DNA of 64,000 bases, taken from the NCBI GenBank assembly GCA_024234215.1, contig JACKOQ010000003.1:124001-188000 (forward strand). The letters are read 5' to 3'. The notes below the pieces were generated by a model. That model made no database searches and was not told the DNA's origin. It saw nothing but the letters and a program-made list of their open reading frames with translations. Every line of letters starts with the position of its first letter. Positions within the stretch are counted from its first letter, which is position 1. Of the stretch, positions 29,472 through 39,220 are shown piece by piece. This DNA comes from Pseudomonadales bacterium (lineage in GTDB: Bacteria > Pseudomonadota > Gammaproteobacteria > Pseudomonadales > UBA5862). Position numbers and translations under genes: made by a program.

Positions 29472-32400
29472 TTACTTATACAAGCGCGGATCGACCAAAC
29501 CACCTCCTGAGTTTCCGCCTAGATAGGGCACCGAATCATCCCCATAGAGCGAACCTCCCAGCAGAGAGCCCGTGTTCAGCACAGCGCCCATTCCCGACAT
29601 GCTTTGCGGACGCGGGGCATTGTGGCCATTGGGTGTCACCGTAAAGATTGGCGTGCCCTCAGGAAGATTATCGTTGTACTTTGCCATCTGCGAATTGGAG
29701 ATGCCGGACTTGCCCGTCTTCAGATCGAAGACGGCGGTCGGTTGCCGGATATTGCCAACAACTGCGTCAGGATTCGAACTTCCACGAGGACGATATCGTT
29801 CATCAGGAACTCTATTTAAATAGGCGCTCTCGGGCGAAATATTCTTCCCACCTGCTCCATTCTTCAGCGCAGTATCAAACTCCGTATGCACCTTCGTCCC
29901 CCGGGTTGCCGCCGAGCCGCCGGCTGAAATGGCATTATCGGCCTGACGAGCCACGTCCACCAGTGTGTTGCCGGCGCGGTAGGCCTGGCCCGCCCCGGTG
30001 ACGAAGGGCAGCACCGCGCCGCCGACATCGAGCGCCAGCGCCGTGGCATGCACGCCGAGGTTCTGACCGCCGGTCTTGTACAGGTCGTATCCCAGCACGC
30101 CGAGGTCGTAGGCGATGAAGCCGATGTCGGCGATGACGTCCAGGAACTCCCCGGTGGGATCGACGTAGTTGACCGGATTGTTGGCCACATACGCATACGG
30201 GCTCACCGCATCCGCCATCCCCATCGGGTCTCTTGATGCGAAGCGCCCGATGCCGGGGTGGTAATACCGGGCTCTGTAGTAGACGAGGCCGGTGGCGTCG
30301 GGCTCGCGGCCGGTGTAGCCGTACTGCGGGATGGTGCCGGTCGAGGCGGTCCGGTTGCCCCAGGCGTCGAAGCGCTGGCTGGCGGTGAGCGTGCCGCTTG
30401 CGTTGGCCAGACCGACGACGCTGCCCAGGCCATCCTGCAGGTAGGCGCTCTGGGTGGCGGCGGGTGTGTGGGTGGTGCCGGTCAGGCGCACGAGCGGCTG
30501 GTCGAGGCCGCCGTGGGCGTAGACGGCGCCGGGCAGGCCGCTCATGGTGCCGGTCCACTCGGCGTGGATGGCATCGCCGTCGTACAGCCAGTGGGTGGTG
30601 GTGGCGGCGCTGGTCTTGGCGATCCGTCGGCCCTGGTCGTCGTACTGGTAGCTCTCGGCGATGGCGCCGCTGCCGCTGCGGGTCGCCGTTTGCAGGTGAT
30701 CGAGCGCGTTCCAGACGAGCGTGAGCGTGCTGGCGCCCGTGCCGCTGGCGCTGCAGTCGCCCGTGGGCTTGGTGATGGTGCCGCCGGGGCTCACTTCGCA
30801 CAGCTTGCTCAGGTGCCCGTCGGCGTCGTGGATCGCGGCGCCGAGCAGGGTTCCCGTGTCCGAGCCGCTGCGGATCTCGCTGAGTTGATGTGCCGCATTA
30901 AAGAGATAGGCGGTGGTGGTGCCGGCCTTGGTCTTGCTCCTGCGGTTGTCCCAGATGTCGTAGGCGTAGGTCTCGGCCGTGCCGTCGCTGGCCGAGGTGA
31001 GCCGGTCGAGGTAGTCGTAGGCATAGGTCCAGTTCTTGGTGCTGCCGTTGATGGTTTCCGATTGGGTGGCGCGTCTTCCCTGGTTGTCCAGGGTGTAGAG
31101 GTGGCTGGACAGGGTGCTGGTGTTGAAGAGGGTCTGACGCTGCTTCAGATTGCCATCCTCGAACCAGCTCTGGGTGGTGCGTTGTCCCGAGTGCAGCCGC
31201 TGCTCGATCAAGCGGCCGCCGGCGTCCCAGACGAAACTGACGTTCTCGCCGTTGGGGGCGGTGATCGTGGCGAGCCGCCCGGTGGCGTCGTAGGCGAAGC
31301 TGGCGACGTGGCCGTCGGCGTCCTGCAGCTGCGCCAGACGCCCGCCGGGGGTCCAGGTGTAGGTGAGGGTCTTGTTGCCTCTCGAGTCGGTGACGCTGGC
31401 AAGGCGCTTGGCGGGGTCGTAGGCGTAGCTGTAGGAAACGATCAGACTGTCGCCGGGGGTCCTGGTCTCGGCGCGGGTCACCAGACCGAGGGCGTCTCGG
31501 GTGTAGGTGACGGTCTGGCCGTTCGTGCCGGGCACGCTGCGGGTTTTGAGCAGGCCCTGGGTTTCGCCGGGGTTGCCCTTGGCGCCGTAGGTGTAGGTCG
31601 TGCTCTGCCCGGCCTGGGCCTGCACCGGGGTCTGGCTGGTGACGAGTTCGTGGTGGCGGTTCCAGCTCCATGTCCAGGTGTTGCCCAGGGCGTCGGTCTC
31701 GGTCAGCTTGCGGCCGAAGTCGTCGAAGGTGCGGCTGAGCTGTTTCTTGATGTTGATGCCGTCCAGCGCGCAGCTCTTGCTGGTGGTGTCGGTGCTGCTG
31801 CCGGCCCAGAGTTCCTTGACGTCGCCGAGCGGGGTGTAGACGACGCAGCTGACGGGACGGTTAACATCGGTGCCGCTGGTGGGCGGGCCGACTTCGCGGG
31901 TGAGTCGGCCCAGTTCGTCGTAAAAGCGGTATGTATCTCTTACGCTGCCGTCGGCGGCGATGCTGTTGATGCGGGTGGCGCGGCCCGCGCCGTCGTAGGC
32001 GGCGATCTCGACGGCACGGCCCTGAGACTGGCCCGTGACCTTGGGCAGCGTGGTGGTCTTGAGGCGGCCTTCCTGAGTGGCGTGGTAGTACTCGTAGGCG
32101 GTGGTGAGGTTGTTGGGGTCGGTGCTGCTTCTCGGTCTTCCGTCGGCGTCCAGCGCGAGGCTGACGCGATGGCCTTCCTCGTCGTAGGCGCCGGTCACTC
32201 TTCCCAGCGGGTCGCGGTCGAAGGCAAGGGTGTAGCCGTCGGCTTCGGTCACCTGGCTGACGCGGCCGAGCGGGTCGTACTGGGTCAGCGTGGCGTGGCC
32301 GGCGTAGTCGACGCGGCGTTCGAGGCGATCGAGTTCGTCCCAGGTGGCGTAGTGGCCGTCGAGGTACGCGCCGTTGACGGTCAAGCCGACCATGAGCGGG

Positions 32401-35400
32401 TTGCCGTTGGCATCAAAGACGGTGTCCCACAGATGGCCACGGCCGTCGGCGGTCTTGAGCGGACGGTCGAGGGGGTCGTACTGGAAGTCGGCGGGGTACC
32501 AGGCGCCATCCGGGCCGCGCGTGGTGCGGCCGAGGCTGTCGTGCGCAAAGTCGCTGGTGGTCTCGACTTCCAGGCTGGCCGGGGTGCCGTCGAGGTCGCC
32601 GCGGCGGGTGAGGCCGGTGATGTTCAGTTGGCTGGCGTCCCAGGTGGTTTCCAGGCTGGGGCCGACGCCGCTGGTGGGGTCGCCGAGCACGGCGCTGGTC
32701 CAGTCGCGCAGGCGCCGGGTCTTGACCGGGTTGCCGACGCTGTCGCTCTGGTATTGCGTCCAGGCGAGGATGTCAGCGTTGGCGGGTTTGGTGTTGGCGA
32801 CGGGGGTAACGCCATTCTTCACACGGATGACGTCGGTGAGCCGGCCCTGGGCGTCGAAGCGGTTGAGGGTCCAGTGGCCGTCGGCGTCCTTGACGCGCTG
32901 CGGCTGGCCGTAGGCAGTGTGGTCAAGGGTTTGCAGCGTGCGCCCGGAGGGCAGCGTGAGGTCGGTGAGGTTGCCCTGGCTGTCGTAGGCGTACTGGGTC
33001 AGCATCCCCAGCGGGTCGGTGCGGGTGAGCCGCAGGTGGGTGCGGCCGGCGGCGGGGTCGTAGGTGTAGTCGGTTGTTGCCCCGGCTTCGTCGGTGATGG
33101 CAAGCGGGTTGCCGTGGGCGTCGAACAGGAAGGTGCGCGTATGGCCCAGCGCGTCGATCTGCCGCGCTTCGCGGCGGAATTCGCTCCAGGCAAAGGTGGT
33201 GGCGTGGTCCTCCTTGGGCACGCCGTCGGCGCCGAACGGGGTGTGGCGGAAGACGCGGCCGTTCTGGTAGTAGGCGAAGCGCATGCCGTTGCCGCGCGGC
33301 AACTGGTACTGCTTCAGGGTGTGGGCGAGCCTGGCTCCATCCGCTGCGGTGTGGTACTGGTAGCTGACCGCAGGCTGGCTGCCGGCGACGGCGAGCGGGT
33401 TCCTGAAGCGGGTGAGGTCGCCGTTGCCGTCGTAACTGTATTGCCAGCTGCGGCCGCTCCAGTCGCTGATCTGGCTGATGCGGTTGGCGGTGTAGCCGAA
33501 GGTCAGCGCGCGGCCGAGGCTGTCGCTGACCTTGCAGACCCAGCTGCCGGGGCAGCCGGTTATCGGTGCGTAGGAAAGGCTCAGCGCGTTGCCGTTGCGG
33601 TCGGTGATCAAGAGCAGCCGCGCTTTCAGGCCGCTGTCGCTGGCGCCGCCATTGACCGATTCGAAGAGGTATTTCATCCCCGAGCGTTCGCTTATGCGGT
33701 ATTGGCCGTCGGCCAGACGCTCGAGCGTGGCGTAGATGCCGGCGGAACCCGTAAACGTCGCACCGGCGGCGATGTTGCCGCTCGTGTGATTCGGCGTGGC
33801 GAAGTAGCGCTCGCCGCCGGTGCCGTCGCTCCAGCCGAGCTTGGCCTGCCCGCCCTCGACGCCGTAGAAACGCAGGACGTGGTTGAAGCTGTGGGTCCAG
33901 CCAAAGCCCAGCGGACCGTCCTGGGGGTTCCGGCTGTTGTACCAGCGCTCGAAGACGATGGGCAAGCCGCCCCGCCCTTTGATGGCGATGTCGCGCTCGC
34001 TGTGGATCAGGTTGCCGGTGACCATGTTGACCGGGTCGCCGGAGACGGCAGTGCCACTGCCGAAGCCGTTGGCGCTCTGGTAGCCGTTCTGCCCGGACTG
34101 CTGGGCGAAGGTGGGCGCATAGGGGTCAGCGACGATGCCGCTGCCGAGGCTGGGGTTGTAGAGACTGCCCAACGGATCGCTGATGCCATAGCCGCCCGAA
34201 GCAGAGCCGCTGCCGGAGCCGCTGTCGCCGCCGGACGTGCCGGTCGAGGCGGCGGTGGGCTCGATGGTGACGCCGCCGCTGTAGCCGTTGATGGGGAAGC
34301 TGGCACAGACATAGGGACAATCGATGTCAGCAGCGTTCGGCGTAAGGCGTTCAGCATAGAAGGTGGCGCCCAGCCAACCGTTGGCATCGGGATAGCGAAT
34401 CAGCCGGCGAGGCAGAGTGAGTTTGAAGCCTTTGTTGACGTATTTCGCCTCGATCTGGGCGACATGGCTGGCCGCGTAGTTCAGGCCGGGGTCGGTGTTG
34501 CTGGTGAGCTTGGCTTTCTGCGCCGCCCAGTCGCCGCTGCTGTTGATCTGCAGGATCTCCACCCCCTGCTCGGCGGCGAACTGCAGACCGCGGGTGGTGG
34601 AGACCGCATCCAGATTCGCCAGCTCCTGCCAGATGTAGGCTTCATAGGCCGAGCCGGCGAAACCGGCCAGCTTGAAGGCGCGTTTGTCGGTCGTACTGGG
34701 CATATCCAGACGGCTGCCGGTGTACTTGCCGCCGGGCCAGTCGATCAGAAAGCCCCTGCGATAAAGCCCATAAGGCAGATCGAACAGGTAGGCGACCTTG
34801 ACCTGGGCGGAGGTCAGACCGAGGCTCGTTCCAACGGTGCCTGATTCGCCGAACAGTTCGCCGGCCCGTTTCGAGGCGTCGGCGACGTAGCGGCTGTATT
34901 TGCTGGCGGCGATGTTGAGGAATTCGCCCTCGATGGCGTCGCGGTCGGCGTTGACGTTGCCGTTGTTGGCCTGCAGGTTGGCCAGCAGTTGCGTGCTGCG
35001 CTTGACGAGATAGGTGTCGGAGGTGTGCCAGGCGTAGGCGTGCAGGGCGTGCAGGTTGGCGGCACGGAGGTCCGAATAGCTCACGCTCGCACGGGTGGCG
35101 GCGCTACCCAGTTCGGCCAGGGTGACCGTCATCGTCAACCGGTTGTCGGACGAACAGAGCGGGACGCTGCCGCTGCCTGCCTCGCTGGCCTGTTCGACCC
35201 CTTCGAGCCTGAACAGCGGCACCATGTTGGCGGTGGCCGCGCAGGTCGGCGCAGCGGCCGGATCGACCGCGTCGAACCAGGCATCGAACGCCGACTGATC
35301 GGCCGGGGTTGCCCCCCGGTACGCCAGCGTCAGTCGTCGGGTCGCCAGGTCGGTCAGGTTGAGGGTTTTCTGGGCGAGCGTGCTGCCCGCACTGTTCATG

Positions 35401-36986
35401 GCGACAAGCGACAGCCGGTATCTGTGCCGCTCCGGCAGCGCGGCAGTCTCGGCCAAGCCGCCGGTCGTGCCATCCCAACTGCTGTATTGCAGCACTTCGT
35501 AGGGCGGCACGATCGGCAGGATGTCGAAATGGCCACGCGTGATCTCGGCTTTGTAGGGCACCTCTTCGAGCGTGGTGTTGGCGTAGTCGGGGGCCTTGCT
35601 CTTGACGTGGGCCGCCACCTCCTCCTCGAAGCGCTCCTGCGGCAGGCGATAGCTGCCCTGCGCATCCAGTCGGCTCGCCAGCCAACTGTCGTAACCGAAG
35701 TCGAAGCTGCCATCGACGCCGACACCCGCCTGGTAGCGCCGATCCTTGTACGAGGGATCGAGTGGCACCCAGCGGTGGCCGGAGTCGTCGAGGCCGCTGC
35801 CACGCCAGTCGGCATAGGGCAGGCAGGCCTCGACCCAGACATGGGCCAGGTCGATGCCGTTGGTGCGGTAGGCCGTATAGGGATTGCCGTTGCTGCCCAA
35901 CACCGTGGCCGCCGCCTGGTAGCTCCTGGCACCGATCCAGCGCGGGCCGCGGCCGTCGGCACCGAGGGCGGTCGAATCGAGCACGGCGACGTTGCCGCGC
36001 ACATAGCGCGCCGGAATGTTGGAAGCACGCAGCAGCGCGATCAGCAGGCTGGCCTGATCGGTGGCGCCGCCCGCCTTGGCCCACAGGGTCGCCACCGCGC
36101 CCTTCAGTGAACCGTAGTAAGGCTCGAACCCGATGTTCTGCTGCACCCACTCGAACATCCGCACCGGATTGTGATCAAGCCCTTTCGCCAACGCGACGAT
36201 GTCGGGATGTGCGGTGGGGGCCTCGGCCGTGCCGGCCAGGTCGGCGGTACCGTAACCGCAGGCCACCGCCTCGGCCGGGGTCGGCCGCAGTGCGACCCGG
36301 ACCAGGCCATCGCGGCTGGCAAACTGCTGCTGCATCAGCCACCAGGCGTCCGCGACGAACCGCGGCGGCACCGCCTCCGGCAGCTTCATCGGCCTGACCG
36401 GCTCGGCCTGACGCCAATTGGGCGCGGGCAGCGGCTCAGCCGGACGCGCGGTCAGCCAGCTCCTGATCCGGCTGGCAGCCTGCCTGGCGCGTCCATCCAG
36501 AGTGGCCGGGTCCGCGCGGGAGAGCTCATCCAGATCCTGTATGGCCAGGTCGAAGCGGGTTGCCAGCCGGCGGTGCAATTCCAGGGCCTGCGCGGCCTGC
36601 TCGGACGCCCCCCGTGCCGCAATCGTGTCGGCCTCGCGGGCGACACGCTGCAACACCTCCCCTTTCAGGGTCAGCATCTCCTGCCGCTTGGCGGCGGCCT
36701 CGGCCTTGCGATCGGCAAGCAGACCCCGCACCTCGTGCGGCAACATCTTTTTCTGCTTGAACTTCGCCGCGTCACGCTCACCGCGTTCGGTCAGCGCCAG
36801 TGTTGCCTCCAGATTGCGCTTGATTGCGGCTTCCAGCGGGTCGGGTCGACCCTGTTGCGCCGCCCGCACCGCCTCGGCCGCCTTGGCCGGCAGGGGCGCC
36901 ACCTCTTTGTGGTCGGCATGGGCAGCGCAGGCCACGCCCAGCAGAACCAGGGTGGCGAGCAGACGATTCAGGGTCGAACAGGACAT
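29472..36986 (-). CDS. Giant secreted transglutaminase-like/RHS-repeat protein with PD-(D/E)xK-like C-terminal tip
   Basis: The 2504-residue product starts at an ATG with a GAGGAG site. Domains in order: signal peptide (1-24, AHA|D); helical, charged region (25-175); transglutaminase-like domain (about 270-420) with HVWVEA and VPLDPSYK but no cysteine at the expected site (AGGATDQASLL); DUF6531 (about 980-1055, GDPVNMVTGNL); dozens of YD/RHS repeats (about 1130-2220); RHS core end (YYRARYYHPGIGRFASRDPMG ending DPTGE near 2280); and a variable tip. The tip carries Glu2369, Asp2407 and Asp2421-x-Lys2423 (AVFDLKTGK), a nuclease-like pattern. It is probably a surface or secreted polymorphic toxin. 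It sits 24 bases after the sorted-protein gene. Confidence 0.87.
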   Translation of the reverse strand: MSCSTLNRLLATLVLLGVACAAHADHKEVAPLPAKAAEAVRAAQQGRPDPLEAAIKRNLEATLALTERGERDAAKFKQKKMLPHEVRGLLADRKAEAAAKRQEMLTLKGEVLQRVAREADTIAARGASEQAAQALELHRRLATRFDLAIQDLDELSRADPATLDGRARQAASRIRSWLTARPAEPLPAPNWRQAEPVRPMKLPEAVPPRFVADAWWLMQQQFASRDGLVRVALRPTPAEAVACGYGTADLAGTAEAPTAHPDIVALAKGLDHNPVRMFEWVQQNIGFEPYYGSLKGAVATLWAKAGGATDQASLLIALLRASNIPARYVRGNVAVLDSTALGADGRGPRWIGARSYQAAATVLGSNGNPYTAYRTNGIDLAHVWVEACLPYADWRGSGLDDSGHRWVPLDPSYKDRRYQAGVGVDGSFDFGYDSWLASRLDAQGSYRLPQERFEEEVAAHVKSKAPDYANTTLEEVPYKAEITRGHFDILPIVPPYEVLQYSSWDGTTGGLAETAALPERHRYRLSLVAMNSAGSTLAQKTLNLTDLATRRLTLAYRGATPADQSAFDAWFDAVDPAAAPTCAATANMVPLFRLEGVEQASEAGSGSVPLCSSDNRLTMTVTLAELGSAATRASVSYSDLRAANLHALHAYAWHTSDTYLVKRSTQLLANLQANNGNVNADRDAIEGEFLNIAASKYSRYVADASKRAGELFGESGTVGTSLGLTSAQVKVAYLFDLPYGLYRRGFLIDWPGGKYTGSRLDMPSTTDKRAFKLAGFAGSAYEAYIWQELANLDAVSTTRGLQFAAEQGVEILQINSSGDWAAQKAKLTSNTDPGLNYAASHVAQIEAKYVNKGFKLTLPRRLIRYPDANGWLGATFYAERLTPNAADIDCPYVCASFPINGYSGGVTIEPTAASTGTSGGDSGSGSGSASGGYGISDPLGSLYNPSLGSGIVADPYAPTFAQQSGQNGYQSANGFGSGTAVSGDPVNMVTGNLIHSERDIAIKGRGGLPIVFERWYNSRNPQDGPLGFGWTHSFNHVLRFYGVEGGQAKLGWSDGTGGERYFATPNHTSGNIAAGATFTGSAGIYATLERLADGQYRISERSGMKYLFESVNGGASDSGLKARLLLITDRNGNALSLSYAPITGCPGSWVCKVSDSLGRALTFGYTANRISQISDWSGRSWQYSYDGNGDLTRFRNPLAVAGSQPAVSYQYHTAADGARLAHTLKQYQLPRGNGMRFAYYQNGRVFRHTPFGADGVPKEDHATTFAWSEFRREARQIDALGHTRTFLFDAHGNPLAITDEAGATTDYTYDPAAGRTHLRLTRTDPLGMLTQYAYDSQGNLTDLTLPSGRTLQTLDHTAYGQPQRVKDADGHWTLNRFDAQGRLTDVIRVKNGVTPVANTKPANADILAWTQYQSDSVGNPVKTRRLRDWTSAVLGDPTSGVGPSLETTWDASQLNITGLTRRGDLDGTPASLEVETTSDFAHDSLGRTTRGPDGAWYPADFQYDPLDRPLKTADGRGHLWDTVFDANGNPLMVGLTVNGAYLDGHYATWDELDRLERRVDYAGHATLTQYDPLGRVSQVTEADGYTLAFDRDPLGRVTGAYDEEGHRVSLALDADGRPRSSTDPNNLTTAYEYYHATQEGRLKTTTLPKVTGQSQGRAVEIAAYDGAGRATRINSIAADGSVRDTYRFYDELGRLTREVGPPTSGTDVNRPVSCVVYTPLGDVKELWAGSSTDTTSKSCALDGINIKKQLSRTFDDFGRKLTETDALGNTWTWSWNRHHELVTSQTPVQAQAGQSTTYTYGAKGNPGETQGLLKTRSVPGTNGQTVTYTRDALGLVTRAETRTPGDSLIVSYSYAYDPAKRLASVTDSRGNKTLTYTWTPGGRLAQLQDADGHVASFAYDATGRLATITAPNGENVSFVWDAGGRLIEQRLHSGQRTTQSWFEDGNLKQRQTLFNTSTLSSHLYTLDNQGRRATQSETINGSTKNWTYAYDYLDRLTSASDGTAETYAYDIWDNRRSKTKAGTTTAYLFNAAHQLSEIRSGSDTGTLLGAAIHDADGHLSKLCEVSPGGTITKPTGDCSASGTGASTLTLVWNALDHLQTATRSGSGAIAESYQYDDQGRRIAKTSAATTTHWLYDGDAIHAEWTGTMSGLPGAVYAHGGLDQPLVRLTGTTHTPAATQSAYLQDGLGSVVGLANASGTLTASQRFDAWGNRTASTGTIPQYGYTGREPDATGLVYYRARYYHPGIGRFASRDPMGMADAVSPYAYVANNPVNYVDPTGEFLDVIADIGFIAYDLGVLGYDLYKTGGQNLGVHATALALDVGGAVLPFVTGAGQAYRAGNTLVDVARQADNAISAGGSAATRGTKVHTEFDTALKNGAGGKNISPESAYLNRVPDERYRPRGSSNPDAVVGNIRQPTAVFDLKTGKSGISNSQMAKYNDNLPEGTPIFTVTPNGHNAPRPQSMSGMGAVLNTGSLLGGSLYGDDSVPYLGGNSGGGLVDPRLYK
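33246..33287 (-). repeat. 42-base exact direct repeat, copy 2 (within the large RHS gene)
   Basis: This is the partner of 27413-27454, identical over 42 bases. Here it lies in an intact reading frame. Confidence 0.93.
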
Positions 36987-37010
36987 GGGGACTCCTCGGC
37001 GATCGCTCTG

Positions 37011-38528
37011 TTATCTCGCTCTGCGCCGCAGCGGGACGCCACTGCGCGCGACATGCCGGCGCATGGCGCTGAAGAGCCCGGCGCCCAGCAGCACGAGCGC
37101 CCAGGGCGGCAGCGGCACGTCACCGTTCGTCATGCTGGCTGGCACCACATCGATGCGGCCAATGACCAGACTCCGGGCGTCGGTGGCGTCAGTGACTTCG
37201 TAGTCGAAGGCGTAGCTGCCGGGCGCCGTCGGCGCGCCGGAAATCACGCCATTGGCCGCCATGGTCAAACCCGGCGGCAGGTTGCCGTTGACGCGGGCAA
37301 AGACGAAGGGCCCGCTGCCGCCGACGGCAGTGACGCTGTAGCTGAAGGCTTCGTTGAGATTGGCCAGCACGCGGAACGAGGTGGTGGTCACTCCAGGCAC
37401 GGCGTTGGCATTCGGATCGAGCCAGGCTTGCGCATCGGCAACCATGATCTGCGTGCCAAGCTGCTGCTCGATGGTGTCGGTAACACCATCCTGATCACTG
37501 TCGGTGAGCTGGGCGCCGGTGGCGGCGGGCAGCGCGGCGAGGACGCGGGCAGTGACGAGTGGATCACCACGCCAACTGCCATCGCCACTCTGCTGGGCAT
37601 CGAGCCAGGCGCGCGCGTTGCCGAGTGCAGTGGCGGCGACCGCATCGCCTTCGGCCGCAAACGGCGCCAGCGCTCGAATCGCCATGGCGGTCGCCAGCGG
37701 GGTCGAGGCCTCCAGCGCACCACTTTGCGGATTGCGTTCGGCAAAACCGCCGTCGCCGTTGGCTTGGGCGATGAGCCAGCTTCTGGCGCTGGTCATGGCG
37801 CCATCAACGGCGCTTGGGGAGCTCTTGCCACAGACGCTGCCGGACAGAAAGCGTGAAGCCTGACGCTGCTTCTTCAGCTCATGCAGCATGACCGTGGTTG
37901 CCGTCAACGATCCGGCCGCGGCATGTGCTGGCTGGCCGTTTTGCGGCAACGCCTGCGGCCATGCGCCGCTCCAAGGCGAACTGGCAAGCTGGGCGGGCAG
38001 AATGATACACAGCGCGGTGATCGTGAGGTCGGTGGTGTCGCCCGCGTAACCCACCCCGGCACCACGCAGGGCACCGTAACCCAGCGCCGTGTCGATCGTG
38101 CTCGCACCGTAGCCGGGATAGGCGCCCCAAGCCACCACGCTCCCGGTGATACTGCCGGCACTGGCAACGCCGTTGCTGCGCTCATCGCGGATTCGGGTCG
38201 CGATGGCGACGGCATCACGTCCCGCTGCCGTCAACGCAGCCACCTGCCAGGCACGTGAATCGAGACTGTCGCCCGAGGCATTGGCGAGCCAGGTCAACGC
38301 ACGGCCATAGTGCGGTGAACGCGCAAGCCCCGCCGTCTGCATCGCCTCCACGGCGGCCGAGGTCGATTGCATGTTCAGCCCCCGCATCCCGGCGAAAGAG
38401 CCGTCGCCTCTTTGGTTCTGCAGCAACCATTTGATGCCCTTGGCGCGGGCATCATCGAGCGTTGCATGGCCGGGCACTGTGACCAGCAGCAACAGCAGTG
38501 AGCAGAGGAGTCGATGGGGTCGGGTCAT
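37011..38528 (-). CDS. Secreted toroid-repeat (prenyltransferase/squalene-oxidase-like) protein with C-terminal sorting signal
   Basis: The ATG at 38528 gives 505 residues. A signal peptide (ending GHA) is followed by an alpha/alpha-toroid with repeats such as WLLQNQRGDGSFAG, WLIAQANGDGGFAE and WLDAQQSGDGSWRG. Next come a calcium-type DSDQDGVTD segment, a putative Ig-like domain (LPPGLTMAANGVISGAP) and a tail of DVPLPPW (470-476), a hydrophobic helix and basic residues RR. The tail has the tripartite shape of exosortase substrates, and an exosortase lies two genes upstream. The toroid is unlikely to be an enzyme of terpene metabolism, given secretion; its ligand is unknown. Confidence 0.8.
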   Translation of the reverse strand: MTRPHRLLCSLLLLLVTVPGHATLDDARAKGIKWLLQNQRGDGSFAGMRGLNMQSTSAAVEAMQTAGLARSPHYGRALTWLANASGDSLDSRAWQVAALTAAGRDAVAIATRIRDERSNGVASAGSITGSVVAWGAYPGYGASTIDTALGYGALRGAGVGYAGDTTDLTITALCIILPAQLASSPWSGAWPQALPQNGQPAHAAAGSLTATTVMLHELKKQRQASRFLSGSVCGKSSPSAVDGAMTSARSWLIAQANGDGGFAERNPQSGALEASTPLATAMAIRALAPFAAEGDAVAATALGNARAWLDAQQSGDGSWRGDPLVTARVLAALPAATGAQLTDSDQDGVTDTIEQQLGTQIMVADAQAWLDPNANAVPGVTTTSFRVLANLNEAFSYSVTAVGGSGPFVFARVNGNLPPGLTMAANGVISGAPTAPGSYAFDYEVTDATDARSLVIGRIDVVPASMTNGDVPLPPWALVLLGAGLFSAMRRHVARSGVPLRRRAR

Positions 38529-38623
38529 GCGCGCCTTCCTCCCTGTATCTGGCTTGAATAAGCCTACACGCCCCGCGTGACGACAAGATGTCGCCAATGA
38601 CCGACATCGATGAGCCGATTGGC

Positions 38624-39220
38624 CTATTGCCGTGACAGTCGCCCGGCACTGCACCATCCTCCAAGGCCCAGCAGCAGCGCCACGCCGAACCGGCCACCGC
38701 TGTGCAGAAATTGGTGCCACTGCATCAGCGGCGAGAAGCGGTCCGGCTCCAGATGGTCGATGAACATGTCCCAGACATAGGCATGCAGCGTCAGCGGCAG
38801 ATCGAGCAACAGGAAGCCGAACGCCAACAGTGTCGCCAGCGCGCCGGAGGTCAGACGCGCCGCCAGACCACCCGGCAGAGCCAGGCCGGTGGCCGAGGCG
38901 ATGATCAGTGGCTGGAGCACCGCGCCGGTGGTGGTGGTGACTTCGAGCCATCCTTCGGGCAGGGCTTCGACCTGTTGCCCGCCCATGACGAAGGGTTCGA
39001 TGACGTTCACCCGCAATCGCACCACGGTGTCCTGCCAATCGTGCTCGACACCCAGAAACAGGATGCCGAAGCGGTCATCGATCAGACCGAGCAGCTGGCC
39101 GACGACCGGAATCAGCCGTTCGATCAGGGCGGTGCCCCACAGCCACACCGCGCAGAGAGTGAGCGCAAGGCTGACGGTCAGTGCCAGCGCGAAGCGCGCT
39201 GGGCTAGGCCATGCGGTCAC
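38624..39220 (-). CDS. Exosortase-associated membrane protein
   Basis: A GTG start at 39220 gives 198 residues and overlaps the exosortase 3' end by 17 bases. Helices lie at about 10-30, 105-125, 130-150 and 175-192, with a periplasmic segment from about 35 to 100 (FGILFLGVEHDWQDTVVRL). It has no recognised catalytic motif. Its size, topology and overlap with a short exosortase fit the 'exosortase H-associated membrane protein' type of partner; I cannot confirm that family by eye. Confidence 0.68.
   Translation of the reverse strand: MTAWPSPARFALALTVSLALTLCAVWLWGTALIERLIPVVGQLLGLIDDRFGILFLGVEHDWQDTVVRLRVNVIEPFVMGGQQVEALPEGWLEVTTTTGAVLQPLIIASATGLALPGGLAARLTSGALATLLAFGFLLLDLPLTLHAYVWDMFIDHLEPDRFSPLMQWHQFLHSGGRFGVALLLGLGGWCSAGRLSRQ

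Noticed and set aside
30258..34844. 1528-codon open frame on the plus strand
   Set aside because: It is antisense to the RHS gene; the periodic GC-rich YD repeats keep the opposite frame open. The translation is repetitive Gly/Val/Ala text with no domain, signal or ribosome site.
36171..37856. 561-codon open frame on the plus strand
   Set aside because: It runs antisense across the end of one gene and the start of another and has no coherent domain.
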